A stretch of DNA of 57,137 nt from Lacticaseibacillus manihotivorans DSM 13343 = JCM 12514. Lineage in GTDB: Bacteria; Bacillota; Bacilli; Lactobacillales; Lactobacillaceae. Made by a program: the position numbers and the translations under genes. Location: positions 1-57,137 of the forward strand of contig NZ_AZEU01000174.1 in assembly GCF_001435035.1 (NCBI RefSeq), read 5' to 3'. Numbering within the stretch: position 1 is the first letter of the stretch; each line of letters begins with the position of its first letter. The notes under the pieces are model-generated. The model made no database searches, was not told the origin of the DNA, and saw only the letters and a program-made list of their open reading frames with translations. Shown here one piece after another: positions 34,138 to 42,218 of this stretch.

Positions 34138-35677
34138 TTCCGGTAACGACTTGAAAATTGTTGTCTACCGTTGCATCGATGCTTGGATGGGCTTGTAAAT
34201 AATCGGCGATCAATTCGGTCATATCCTTTTGATTTTCACGGATCACTTTACTTTGCCCAAACATCGCAAAATTTCCGCCACCGCCAGCACGGTATTGATT
34301 GGCGACAACTTCATAACTGCCGTTGGGGTCGATCGGTTGGCCATGATAAGTCAAATTCACCACGCGCTGACCGACTGGACGGCTGATATCTAACACATAA
34401 TTGATGCCTTGATACATGTCGTAGTTATAATGTTGCGGCTTGGGATGCTCAAAGCGCGGGGTAACTTTCAGCTGACCTTGATCATCTAAAGAGAAGTATT
34501 CCGCATTTTGTTCCAAGGCTGCTTTGAGATCTGCGCCAGAGAGTTTCAAAACCGCCAAAGTATTCGGATAAACATAATTGGTCACCACATCGCGCATGGT
34601 AATGGTTTGCTTGAACCCGCGCCCGTCATTAGTAAACAGCGCCGTCCCAGAAATATCCGTATCAGTCGCCACCATTTGGACTTTATTGATGAACTCGATA
34701 TAAGCCGATTCATGTATTCGGGCTTGCCAAGCAGAATGCAACGACATATCGCCATTGACATGACCCAGTGGCGAATCTAACCAAGCTTCAACCGCATCAT
34801 TGGTCGTCGCCACGGCTTCAGTGACGTTCTCGTCTGATTTGGCGTCTGCCGTATTGAGCAATTGCGCGGCGCCTTGCACCACTTGCCACCCTTCAGCCGT
34901 TGATTCAAGGGTCAATGTGATTTGGCCAACGTTAGCCCCGCGGTATCCCGGCTGGGTCACTGGGACACCATTGACGACCCCGGCGAGTTCACGATGTTGA
35001 TGGCCAGTGACTAAGGCATCAACACCTGGAATTTCAGTCAATTGATAGCCGACGTTTTCACCGGTGAGCTTTTCAGTCGGCTTACCAGTTTCCAAATCGC
35101 GCTCAAAGCCACCGTGATAAGCAATCACCACGACATCAGCCAGTGCATGCAATTTCGGCACCCAAGTTTTGGCCACGTCAACTGCCGATTCGAATTCAAG
35201 CCCTTCAATATTGGTTGGTGTTTCCCAATGTGGAATATAGCTGGTAGTCAAGCCTAACACTGCCACTTTCACCCCAGCCTTTTCAAAGACTTGGTATGGT
35301 TGGCCAAAAGCCGGCTGGCCATCGCGTAAAATGTTGGCACACAGGATCGGGTAATTGAGTTTGGCGATCGCCTTTTGCAAATAATTCGCCCCATAGTTGA
35401 ATTCATGATTGCCTAATACCCCGGCATCATATCCAACCGCATCATAAGCATCCGTCAACTTGGTCACATCTTTGGCGATCCGGGCCGCATAATAAGCTAG
35501 CGGTGAGCCTTGCAACCAGTCGCCATTATCGATCGTCAACGTTGCCGCATTTTGATGTTGGGCCAATACGGTCGCTGCGCGCGTTAAGCCAAATGGCAGG
35601 GATTGGTCACGTTCAGCATAATTGGTCGGCAACACAAAACCATGCGTATCACTCGTCGATAAAATTGTCAGTTGCAT
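34133..35677 (-). CDS. Bifunctional metallophosphatase / 5'-nucleotidase, cytoplasmic type
   Basis: The 514-residue protein has the calcineurin-like metal motifs LSTSDTHGFVLP, IDNGDWLQGSPL, LGNHEFNYG and VTGHQHRE in the N-terminal half. A 5'-nucleotidase C-terminal domain follows, with NQYRAGGGGNFAMF for the base stack. There is no signal peptide or wall anchor, unlike secreted ecto-nucleotidases, so it should act inside the cell on nucleotides or cyclic nucleotides. Its ATG lies one base after the stop of the DUF1836 gene, so the two are coupled. Confidence 0.93.
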   Translation of the reverse strand: MQLTILSTSDTHGFVLPTNYAERDQSLPFGLTRAATVLAQHQNAATLTIDNGDWLQGSPLAYYAARIAKDVTKLTDAYDAVGYDAGVLGNHEFNYGANYLQKAIAKLNYPILCANILRDGQPAFGQPYQVFEKAGVKVAVLGLTTSYIPHWETPTNIEGLEFESAVDVAKTWVPKLHALADVVVIAYHGGFERDLETGKPTEKLTGENVGYQLTEIPGVDALVTGHQHRELAGVVNGVPVTQPGYRGANVGQITLTLESTAEGWQVVQGAAQLLNTADAKSDENVTEAVATTNDAVEAWLDSPLGHVNGDMSLHSAWQARIHESAYIEFINKVQMVATDTDISGTALFTNDGRGFKQTITMRDVVTNYVYPNTLAVLKLSGADLKAALEQNAEYFSLDDQGQLKVTPRFEHPKPQHYNYDMYQGINYVLDISRPVGQRVVNLTYHGQPIDPNGSYEVVANQYRAGGGGNFAMFGQSKVIRENQKDMTELIADYLQAHPSIDATVDNNFQVVTGM

Positions 35678-35678
35678 A

Positions 35679-36227
35679 TTAGCCCTTCTTTTTTGAAGTT
35701 GGCGCTGGTGCGACAGCGTCGGTCATCGATTCCACCAGCAGTTTTTCCAGCACCGCATTGATGGCTAAGCTGACCATGGCACTTTGAATGTTGGTGGTGT
35801 CTTCTTTGTTGACTTGGTTGATCGTCACTTCGCCGGTGAAATCAGAATTGGCTTGTTGCACCGCGGCAATAAACGCCAAAATGAACGCGTCAAAGGCTTG
35901 GGCAGCTTGGCGATCGACTAATTGATAATTGATGCCATTGGCAATGGTATCCAAGCTAAACACAGGCTTCAACATTGCAATCACTAAAATGTTGGCCAGT
36001 TGCGCGCGTTGATATTTCTTTTTGATCGGCGCTTTGATCACGCCTTTTTTCACATAGTTATTGACCATCGTTGGGGTCAACGCATCAAGTCCTAACGGCA
36101 CGACGGCATCGTTGACGAATTGCACCACTTGATCCATATACAGATCAAATTGTGGCAAGTCAGACCAGCGCGGCAGACGCGCTTGTTGCAGTTTGGCTAA
36201 ATAAGTTTGAAATTGCGGTTCAGACAT
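35679..36227 (-). CDS. DUF1836 domain-containing protein
   Basis: The 182-residue protein contains the DUF1836 pattern: LPRWSDLPQFDLYMDQVVQF, LTPTMVNNYVKKGVIKAP and KKYQRAQLANILVIAMLKPVFSL. The middle resembles a MerR-like DNA-binding helix-turn-helix, so a regulatory role is possible. The start MSEPQF follows GGAGG by eight bases; a longer frame runs back through non-coding sequence and is rejected. The gene has its own promoter and is coupled to the 5'-nucleotidase gene. Confidence 0.85.
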   Translation of the reverse strand: MSEPQFQTYLAKLQQARLPRWSDLPQFDLYMDQVVQFVNDAVVPLGLDALTPTMVNNYVKKGVIKAPIKKKYQRAQLANILVIAMLKPVFSLDTIANGINYQLVDRQAAQAFDAFILAFIAAVQQANSDFTGEVTINQVNKEDTTNIQSAMVSLAINAVLEKLLVESMTDAVAPAPTSKKKG

Positions 36228-36246
36228 ATGATCACCCTCCGCATTC

Positions 36247-36274
36247 AGTATACCATGACAGCTAGTGTTTGAAA
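36247..36274 (-). promoter_or_regulatory. Promoter of DUF1836/5'-nucleotidase
   Basis: On the minus strand TTTCAA and TATACT are 16 bases apart, 20 bases before the SD. Confidence 0.65.
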
Positions 36275-36304
36275 CTATTTGCACCGCATTCTGTGTCAGA
36301 AGCG

Positions 36305-36345
36305 CACAAAGCCCACGAAACAGTTGCCTATTTCGTGGGCTTCTG
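36305..36345 (-). terminator. Terminator-like hairpin at the end of the candidate ncRNA
   Basis: AGCCCACGAAA-TAGGCAAC-TGTTTCGTGGGCT is a stem of about 11 bp, strengthened by outer AGAAGC/GCTTCT. The T tract is weak on both strands, so direction is uncertain. Confidence 0.55.
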
Positions 36346-36695
36346 GCGTTTAGCCGTTCAATTACGCTCATGCAGTTCAAACAATTTCAAGTGCGTGTCT
36401 GCGCCACCGCCGCTTCTTAGGCCTTGGCCGCTTTCAGGACTAGTCAGCGATGCATTCGCTTTTCGTCCACAGGCGTCACTTGCTTCTCATGTTACCATGA
36501 GGCAAATCGTCCATTCACACCTGGTATGAGTCCGAGAGGGGACCCTTATGTGCCGGCACGACTGATGCTGAGACCCACCGTCATCAAAGAGACTGACTGT
36601 GTGGATCGATCTCACTCGGGTTTGCGGGGAACTGCCCCCCGTTGCGAAGTAATGCAGGTGACGTGCGCTAAGCCACCTCTTCCTCCTAGTATACG
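36310..36695 (-). ncRNA. Candidate structured non-coding RNA of about 390 nt
   Basis: A near-consensus promoter fires leftward into a region with no credible ORF. Hairpins readable on the minus strand, in order: AGGTGGC-N9-GTCACCT; CGGGG-N7-CCCCG; a long arm with TGAGA and CCAC pairing to GTGG and TCTCA; GTGC-CG-GCAC; GGGTCC-CCTCTC-GGACTC; CTCATG-GTAA-CATGAG with a GNRA loop; and AGCGA-ATGCA-TCGCT. GCCGT near the 5' end could pair with ACGGC near 36356. It ends at a terminator-like stem. It does not match the conserved cores I know for RNase P, tmRNA, T-box or common riboswitches. I did not recognise a family. Confidence 0.5.
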
Positions 36696-36701
36696 GCAAT
36701 C

Positions 36702-36730
36702 ATGATAACGCCTTCAAAAACTATTGTCAA
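36702..36730 (-). promoter_or_regulatory. Strong promoter of the candidate ncRNA
   Basis: On the minus strand perfect TTGACA and TATCAT are separated by exactly 17 bases. No gene starts downstream for about 470 bp. The stretch 36731-36885 upstream shows a GTTGC/GCAAC hairpin but nothing I can name. Confidence 0.8.
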
Positions 36731-36885
36731 GTATTTTCTGTTAGTGGAAATCGATTCGTCCGACTACCCGAAGCGTGGCGCATTCGCGTGTTACTGGCAT
36801 CAGCGTCGTTGCGGTTTGAAAAGCAACACTGACACAGCGATTTACGTTTGATCGGGACGTTCATTTTTCAAAACGCTGGGCACAA

Positions 36886-36917
36886 AAAAATACCAACCAC
36901 TTGGCTGGTATTTTTGA
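36886..36917 (-). terminator. Terminator of rpmF
   Basis: AATACCAGCC-AAGT-GGTTGGTATT on the minus strand followed by TTTTT. Confidence 0.9.
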
Positions 36918-37103
36918 TTAAGCGTTCGCGTTGTCGTTCTTAACCACTTGGGCACCTTTGTAGTAACCCTTTGGAGATACGTGGTGAGAAACACGATATT
37001 CGCCGGTCGTGGCATCAAATTGTAAGTTAGGAACGTTCAACTTGATGTGGCCGCGGCGCATACGCTTCTTGGTCTTAGATGTTCTGCGTGCTGGAACTGC
37101 CAT
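36918..37103 (-). CDS. rpmF: 50S ribosomal protein L32, zinc-free form
   Basis: The 61-residue protein [19 protein letters not shown] is the standard L32 N-terminus, followed by [29 protein letters not shown]. The zinc-ribbon cysteines (two CxxC pairs) of the common form are absent, so this is the C-minus paralogue type. In Bacilli such forms can replace the zinc form under zinc limitation; whether a second L32 exists elsewhere cannot be seen. It has its own promoter and terminator. Confidence 0.97.
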   Translation of the reverse strand: MAVPARRTSKTKKRMRRGHIKLNVPNLQFDATTGEYRVSHHVSPKGYYKGAQVVKNDNANA

Positions 37104-37137
37104 GGCGGAAAACCCCTTTGTATTAGATTTCTTTTCT

Positions 37138-37165
37138 ACTATACCGGACTAGCCGAAATTTGCAA
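37138..37165 (-). promoter_or_regulatory. rpmF promoter
   Basis: On the minus strand TTGCAA and TATAGT are 16 bases apart. A second possible promoter, TTGCCT and TAAGAT 17 bases apart, lies further upstream near 37215-37243. Confidence 0.7.
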
Positions 37166-37230
37166 GACAAAATTCAGCTTCCGATGCATTGGATAGTATG
37201 AGACTATCACAGCAACATTTATCTTACTAG

Positions 37231-37270
37231 AAAATGGCCGTCAAGGCAAGACCTTAACAGCACATTTTCA
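37231..37270 (-). terminator. Terminator-like stem after clpB
   Basis: AAAATGTGCTGTTAAGG and CCTTGACGGCCATTTT pair with several wobbles around TCTTG; the T tract is short. Confidence 0.5.
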
Positions 37271-37273
37271 ACA

Positions 37274-39880
37274 TTACGCCTCATCTGCTGGATTTACGCT
37301 ACTAGAAAACGTTAATTGTCCCGCTTCCACGCCTAAGGTCACGGTACTATTTGGCAAAATGTCCCCAGCGATCAATTGTTTAGCCAACGGCGTTTCCACA
37401 GCGTTGGTGATCAAGCGTTGCAGTGGCCGCGCCCCATAAGCTGGTTCATAGCCTTTATCCGCCAGCCATTCTTGCGCCGCTGGGGTCACAGAAAGTGTAA
37501 TGTCTTGATCTTGCAAACGGGTATTCAAATGTTCGAGATCTTTCATCACAATTTTTTCGATATCAGCGAGTTGCAATGGGTTGAACATGATGATGTCATC
37601 GATCCGGTTCAAAAATTCTGGCTTGAAGTGGCCTTGGATCATTTGCATCACTTGTTGACGACGCTCGTCCGTAATTTTGCCATCTTGTTGCATGCCATCG
37701 AGTAAGGCTTCAGAGCCCAGATTTGACGTCATGATAATGATCGTGTTTTTAAAGTTGACCGTCCGCCCTTGGCTATCGGTCAAGCGCCCATCATCGAGCA
37801 CTTGAAGCAAAATGTTGAACACATCTGGATGGGCTTTTTCGATTTCATCCAGCAATACAATAGTATAAGGATTGCGCCGGACGGCTTCAGTCAACTGCCC
37901 GCCTTCTTCATAGCCGACGTAACCAGGCGCTGCCCCGACTAAGCGCGATACTGAGATTTTGTCCATGTATTCGGACATATCGATACGCACCATGTGTTTT
38001 TCGGAATCAAATAAGTCATCCGCCAAGGTTTTGGCGAGTTCCGTTTTCCCGACCCCAGTTGGGCCTAAGAATAAGAAACTGCCTAATGGCCGGCTTGGAT
38101 CTTGCAAGCCAGCGCGAGAACGCAATACCGCGTCGGCGACTGCTTGCACCGCAGTATCTTGGCCGATCACCCGTTGATGCAAGTTATCAGCTAAATGGAT
38201 CAGCTTATCGCGATCCCCTTGCACTAATTTGGCCACCGGAATGCCGGTTTGTCGTGAAATCACTGCCGCAATTTCTTGTTCCGTGACGGATTCTTGGACT
38301 AACCAAGCATCAGGCCGATCAGCTTTTTCAAGATCTTTCAACTCTTGTTCAAGTTGCGGGATCGTGCCGTGTTGCAAACGCGCCGCCGTTTCCAAATCGT
38401 ATTTGGCTTGAGCGTCTTCAAGCTCATGTTTGGCCTTGTCGATTTCAGATTTCTTGGCGTTGACCGCATTGATATCTTTCTTCTCAGCATCCCATTGCGC
38501 TTTGAGGCGATTGGTTTCTTCTTTCAAATCTGCCAATTCATGCTGGAGCTGTTCCAAGCGCTTGACGGAGGCGGGATCGGTTTCCTTGGACAAGGCTTGG
38601 GCTTCGATTTCCAATTGCATTTGTCGGCGTTCAGCCACGTCGAGCTCCGTTGGCCGCGAGTTCATTTCCACATTGATATTGGCACTGGCTTCATCCACTA
38701 AGTCGATGGCTTTATCGGGTAAAAAGCGGTCGGTGATGTAGCGATCTGACAAAGTCGCCGCCGCCACTAAGGCTGCATCATGAATGCGCACGCCATGGAA
38801 AATTTCAAACCGTTCTTTCAAGCCGCGCAAAATCGAAATCGTATCTTCGACGGTTGGCTCTTGAACCAAAACTTTTTGGAAGCGGCGTTCAAGGGCTTTA
38901 TCTTTTTCGATGTTTTCGCGATATTCATCTAACGTCGTCGCCCCGATCAAATGCAGTTCACCACGCGCGAGCATCGGCTTGAGTAAGTTGCCGGCATCCA
39001 TTGCGCCTTCCGCTTTCCCAGCACCCACAATAGTATGGATCTCATCGATGAACAGTAAGATCTGGCCTTCAGATTGTTGGACTTCTTTTAACACCGCTTT
39101 GAAGCGCTCTTCAAATTCCCCGCGGTATTTGGCGCCTGCCAACAAACTCCCCATATCCAAGGAAATGATGGTTTTATCTTTTAAGTTGTCTGGCACATCT
39201 TGGCGGACAATGCGTTGGGCTAAGCCTTCCACGATTGCAGTTTTGCCGACCCCAGGTTCGCCGATCAGCACGGGGTTGTTTTTGGTTTTCCGCGATAAAA
39301 TGCGGATCACATTGCGAATTTCGTCATCGCGACCAATGATCGGATCCATTTTGCCAGAGCGGGCTTGTTTGACCAAGTCAGTCCCATATTTTTTCAAACT
39401 TTGGTAATTGTTTTCCGCATTTTTGCTGGTGACTTTGGCGCCGCCGCGCAGTTTTTCCACCACTTGGCGCAGTTTCTTTTCGGTCACGCCATTGTCGGTT
39501 AAGTACTTGGTGATCGGCGAATACTTTTGGTCAAATAATGCCAATACCACCGCTTCAGTGGCAATGTACTCGTCGCCAAGTTCTCCGCGAATGCGATCCG
39601 CTGCTTGCATCAATTGATACAAGTTTTGACTCATGTTTTGGCCATATTGGGTATTGCCTTCAACCACTGGCTCATCATCTAAGGCTTTGTCGATGGTTGC
39701 ATTCAAGCCATCAATATTGATCCCGGCTTCTTGAAAGACTTGGGTGGCAAAGCTGTTGGGTTGGACTAAGCTTTTGAACAATTCAGGAATATCGATGTCT
39801 TGATGATGACGCACTTGCGCCACTTGTTGGGCTTGGGCAAGCGCCTCAGTGACTGCTTGGGTGAATTTATCTGGATTCAT
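37274..39880 (-). CDS. clpB: ATP-dependent chaperone ClpB
   Basis: ClpB is the hexameric disaggregase that, with DnaK, rescues aggregated proteins. The 868-residue protein has an N domain (1-145), AAA1 with Walker [10 protein letters not shown], a middle coiled coil at about 410-520, and AAA2 with GPTGVGKTE. There is no ClpP-binding IGF loop, so it is a chaperone and not a protease ATPase. Its promoter is overlapped by a perfect CtsR operator, so heat induction through CtsR is expected. It is monocistronic. Confidence 0.98.
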   Translation of the reverse strand: MNPDKFTQAVTEALAQAQQVAQVRHHQDIDIPELFKSLVQPNSFATQVFQEAGINIDGLNATIDKALDDEPVVEGNTQYGQNMSQNLYQLMQAADRIRGELGDEYIATEAVVLALFDQKYSPITKYLTDNGVTEKKLRQVVEKLRGGAKVTSKNAENNYQSLKKYGTDLVKQARSGKMDPIIGRDDEIRNVIRILSRKTKNNPVLIGEPGVGKTAIVEGLAQRIVRQDVPDNLKDKTIISLDMGSLLAGAKYRGEFEERFKAVLKEVQQSEGQILLFIDEIHTIVGAGKAEGAMDAGNLLKPMLARGELHLIGATTLDEYRENIEKDKALERRFQKVLVQEPTVEDTISILRGLKERFEIFHGVRIHDAALVAAATLSDRYITDRFLPDKAIDLVDEASANINVEMNSRPTELDVAERRQMQLEIEAQALSKETDPASVKRLEQLQHELADLKEETNRLKAQWDAEKKDINAVNAKKSEIDKAKHELEDAQAKYDLETAARLQHGTIPQLEQELKDLEKADRPDAWLVQESVTEQEIAAVISRQTGIPVAKLVQGDRDKLIHLADNLHQRVIGQDTAVQAVADAVLRSRAGLQDPSRPLGSFLFLGPTGVGKTELAKTLADDLFDSEKHMVRIDMSEYMDKISVSRLVGAAPGYVGYEEGGQLTEAVRRNPYTIVLLDEIEKAHPDVFNILLQVLDDGRLTDSQGRTVNFKNTIIIMTSNLGSEALLDGMQQDGKITDERRQQVMQMIQGHFKPEFLNRIDDIIMFNPLQLADIEKIVMKDLEHLNTRLQDQDITLSVTPAAQEWLADKGYEPAYGARPLQRLITNAVETPLAKQLIAGDILPNSTVTLGVEAGQLTFSSSVNPADEA

Positions 39881-39913
39881 AACGTGACTCCTTTACAGTT
39901 TTTGGATGCCTTT

Positions 39914-39949
39914 ATTATACCAAGAATCCATTGGTCAAAAAAGGTCAAA
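39914..39949 (-). promoter_or_regulatory. clpB promoter overlapped by a CtsR operator
   Basis: The -10 TATAAT is at 39919-39914. The heptad tandem GGTCAAA-AAA-GGTCAAA at 39933-39949 covers the -35 region and matches the CtsR consensus exactly. Confidence 0.9.
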
Positions 39950-40013
39950 CTCATCAAAATTGCTTCTGCTTGCGACTGATTTTTATCTCAGGCTGGAGTC
40001 TGAGGCCGACAAA

Positions 40014-40041
40014 AAAGACCAAAGCCCAACGACTTTGATCT
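40014..40041 (-). terminator. Terminator of the rnz/SDR/LapA operon
   Basis: AGATCAAAG-TCGTTGGG-CTTTGGTCT on the minus strand with one wobble pair, followed by TTTTT. Confidence 0.88.
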
Positions 40042-40049
40042 CCCAAACC

Positions 40050-40268
40050 TTATTTTTTCGGTGTTTTCGCTTTGTTACCCCAACTTTTAGACGCTAACCA
40101 AGCGATGATCGCCCCAATTAACACCGACACGACGATCACCACGATCAAAGGCCAATGCACCATGGCGCCAAAGAAATTCACAGTCACGCTTTGGCCGTTT
40201 AATAAAGCAAAAATGATCAACACTAAAGTCAACACGATCCCCACGATCAAACGCTGTTGTTGTTTCAT
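40050..40268 (-). CDS. LapA domain small membrane protein
   Basis: The 72-residue protein has two membrane helices (LIVGIVLTLVLIIFALLNG and WPLIVVIVVSVLIGAIIAWL) separated by QSVTVNFFGA, the LapA/DUF1049 pattern, and a basic C-terminal tail. Gram-negative relatives help assemble lipopolysaccharide; in Gram-positives the role is unknown. It follows the SDR gene by 9 bp as the last gene of the rnz operon. Confidence 0.88.
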   Translation of the reverse strand: MKQQQRLIVGIVLTLVLIIFALLNGQSVTVNFFGAMVHWPLIVVIVVSVLIGAIIAWLASKSWGNKAKTPKK

Positions 40269-40277
40269 TTTCCCTGC

Positions 40278-41060
40278 CTACTTTCGATTAAAGACCCCGC
40301 CAGCTAACCAATCCCCAACATGCGGCATCAAGGTATAACCTTTGGCTGCGATCGCCATAAAGCGCGGTGCATTGATTTCTCGCACAGCATGGCCCATCGC
40401 CCGCACAATGCGTTGCGCCAAGCGGTCAGGATCTAGCGCAATGGCTTGCACACTGCGCTGATAAGCCGTCGCGTCTGCCACTTTGAAGAAATTGGTATTG
40501 ATCGGCCCTGGGTTGACGGTCGTGACTTTCACGCCAAAAGGCTTCAATTCCAAACGTAACCCATTATCAAATCCTACCACTGCAAACTTCGTCGCCGCAT
40601 ACACCGCAGATTTCGGCGTGGCCATCAACCCTGCCATCGACGCGACATTAATGATATGACCGTGGTGTTGATCGATCATCATGCGCCCGATCACTTGGGT
40701 GAGGTACATCAACCCTAAGACATTGGTGGCAAACATTTTCTGCACGACTTTGAAATCGGTGTCCAACGCATTTTGAAAACGCCCGAAGCCCGCTGCATTC
40801 ACCAAGACATCCGGTGTGCCAACTTCAGTCGTTAAGCGCTGCACCATGGCGTCAATACTGGTTGGATCAGACACATCGACGGCGTATGCAAACGCTGGGT
40901 GACCAGACAACGCTGAAGCTTGAGCTTGGACGTGACGCAAGGCTTTTAGGTTACGCGCCAAGACTACCACTGTCGCATGCTTGCGCGCCGCTTGTAAGGC
41001 GATGGCTTTGCCTAAGCCTGAAGAGCCGCCAGTCACCACCACGATTCGGTTACTTAACAT
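40278..41060 (-). CDS. Short-chain dehydrogenase/reductase
   Basis: The 260-residue SDR has the NAD(P)-binding [15 protein letters not shown], the stabilising NAAGFG and the active site Ser...YAATK ([21 protein letters not shown]). The PGPINTNFF loop is typical of YqjQ/DltE-like oxidoreductases. The substrate is unknown. Its start overlaps the end of rnz by 11 bp, with an SD GGAGAG inside rnz; this rnz-SDR pairing is also found in Bacillus (rnz-yqjQ). Confidence 0.92.
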   Translation of the reverse strand: MLSNRIVVVTGGSSGLGKAIALQAARKHATVVVLARNLKALRHVQAQASALSGHPAFAYAVDVSDPTSIDAMVQRLTTEVGTPDVLVNAAGFGRFQNALDTDFKVVQKMFATNVLGLMYLTQVIGRMMIDQHHGHIINVASMAGLMATPKSAVYAATKFAVVGFDNGLRLELKPFGVKVTTVNPGPINTNFFKVADATAYQRSVQAIALDPDRLAQRIVRAMGHAVREINAPRFMAIAAKGYTLMPHVGDWLAGGVFNRK

Positions 41061-41997
41061 GGCCACTCTCCTTGGCAAAAGGCACATCGATGGCTTCTAA
41101 GTCATGCACCACATGGGTATTGGCGAAAACCTTTTGGGCAGATTTTTCTAACATCGCCACACCTTTGCCTAAATACCGGGCCGAAATATGGTTCAGCAAT
41201 AATTTCTTTGCGCCAGCATCTTTGGCCAAATGGGCGGCTTGTAAATTGGTCGCATGATAGTATTGGCGTGCCAGCTTAGCTTCATCTGGGCCAAAGGTAC
41301 TTTCATGCACTAACACATCGACATCTTTGGCTAAACTCAACGTATGTGGGGTTTTGCGGGTGTCGCCTAAAATTGCCAAGGTGCGTCCAGGTTGCGCCGG
41401 CCCAATAAAGTCTTGCCCATTAATTTCTCGACCATCGGGCAAGGTCACCGTTTTGCCAGCTTTGAGTTGCCCATAAACTGGACCACTTGGAATGCCTGCC
41501 GCTTTAACTTTATCAACTAACAAGACGCCTTCATGGGCTTTTTCTTCAATACGATAACCGAAGCTTAAGATCCGATGATCCAAGGTGTCAAAGGAAACCT
41601 TGAACGTGTCATCTTCAAAAATCACGCCAGGATTGGACAACAATTTGAAATTCAATTTATAAGGCAAACGCGTTTGCGTTACTTGTAAACTGGTGCGCAC
41701 AAAGCGTTCAATGCCTTCTGGTCCATAAATCGTCAGCGGTTCTTCCCCGCCTTGATTGGCCCGACTCGCCAAAAAACCAGGCAAGCCAAAAATGTGATCG
41801 CCATGTAAATGCGTGATAAAGATCTTGGTCACTTTGCGCGGACGAATGGCGGTTTTTAAGATCTGGTGTTGCGTGCCTTCGCCGCAATCAAATAACCACA
41901 CCTCATTGCGTTCGTCTAAAAGTTTCAAAGCCAAGCTCGAAACATTGCGCGTTTTGCTTGGAGAACCTGCGCCGGTCCCTAAGAATTCGATTTCCAT
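41050..41997 (-). CDS. rnz: Ribonuclease Z
   Basis: RNase Z removes the 3' trailer from tRNA precursors that lack encoded CCA. The metallo-beta-lactamase motif [13 protein letters not shown] binds two zinc ions. FLGTGAGSP at the N-terminus, [14 protein letters not shown] and NHISARY supply the rest of the active site. The 315-residue length is the short bacterial form. It heads the operon with the SDR and LapA-like genes; a leader of about 150 bp precedes it. Confidence 0.97.
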   Translation of the reverse strand: MEIEFLGTGAGSPSKTRNVSSLALKLLDERNEVWLFDCGEGTQHQILKTAIRPRKVTKIFITHLHGDHIFGLPGFLASRANQGGEEPLTIYGPEGIERFVRTSLQVTQTRLPYKLNFKLLSNPGVIFEDDTFKVSFDTLDHRILSFGYRIEEKAHEGVLLVDKVKAAGIPSGPVYGQLKAGKTVTLPDGREINGQDFIGPAQPGRTLAILGDTRKTPHTLSLAKDVDVLVHESTFGPDEAKLARQYYHATNLQAAHLAKDAGAKKLLLNHISARYLGKGVAMLEKSAQKVFANTHVVHDLEAIDVPFAKESGHVK

Positions 41998-42156
41998 GGT
42001 GTCCTTCCTTTATCTGATCTGTGATTCATTCACATGTATTTACTTTTGATGTTCGACAGTGAATGCTCAGTACTGATTTCAGTTTTCAAATGGAAACTCG
42101 CCTACTATAAACTGAAGCATCACGTTGTCGACTCATGATTGTAGTTACAACAAATT

Positions 42157-42162
42157 AGTATA
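42157..42162 (-). promoter_or_regulatory. Probable rnz -10 element
   Basis: TATACT on the minus strand, in TATGGTATACT (extended -10 type). The leader it implies contains AGTTTCC-ATTT-GAAAACT and ACTGA/TCAGT hairpins. No convincing -35. Confidence 0.4.
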
Positions 42163-42183
42163 CCATACCTACTCAAGGCATAA

Positions 42184-42214
42184 GAAAACGGGACCTGAAA
42201 TTCTGTCCCGTTTG
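42184..42214 (-). terminator. Terminator of obgE/O-acetyltransferase
   Basis: AAACGGGAC-AGAATTTCAG-GTCCCGTTT on the minus strand followed by TC. Confidence 0.75.
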
Positions 42215-42218
42215 GAAT

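Noticed and set aside
36310-36695. Assignment of the candidate RNA to RNase P, tmRNA or a known riboswitch
   Set aside because: The conserved cores I know (for example GAGGAAAGTCC of RNase P, the GGGG...GATTCGAC start of tmRNA, T-box AGGGTGG) were not found. Left unnamed.
36487-36699. 70-codon frame on the minus strand, TTG start
   Set aside because: No ribosome binding site, composition follows the hairpins, and the TTG lies at the predicted transcription start. A non-coding RNA explains the region better.
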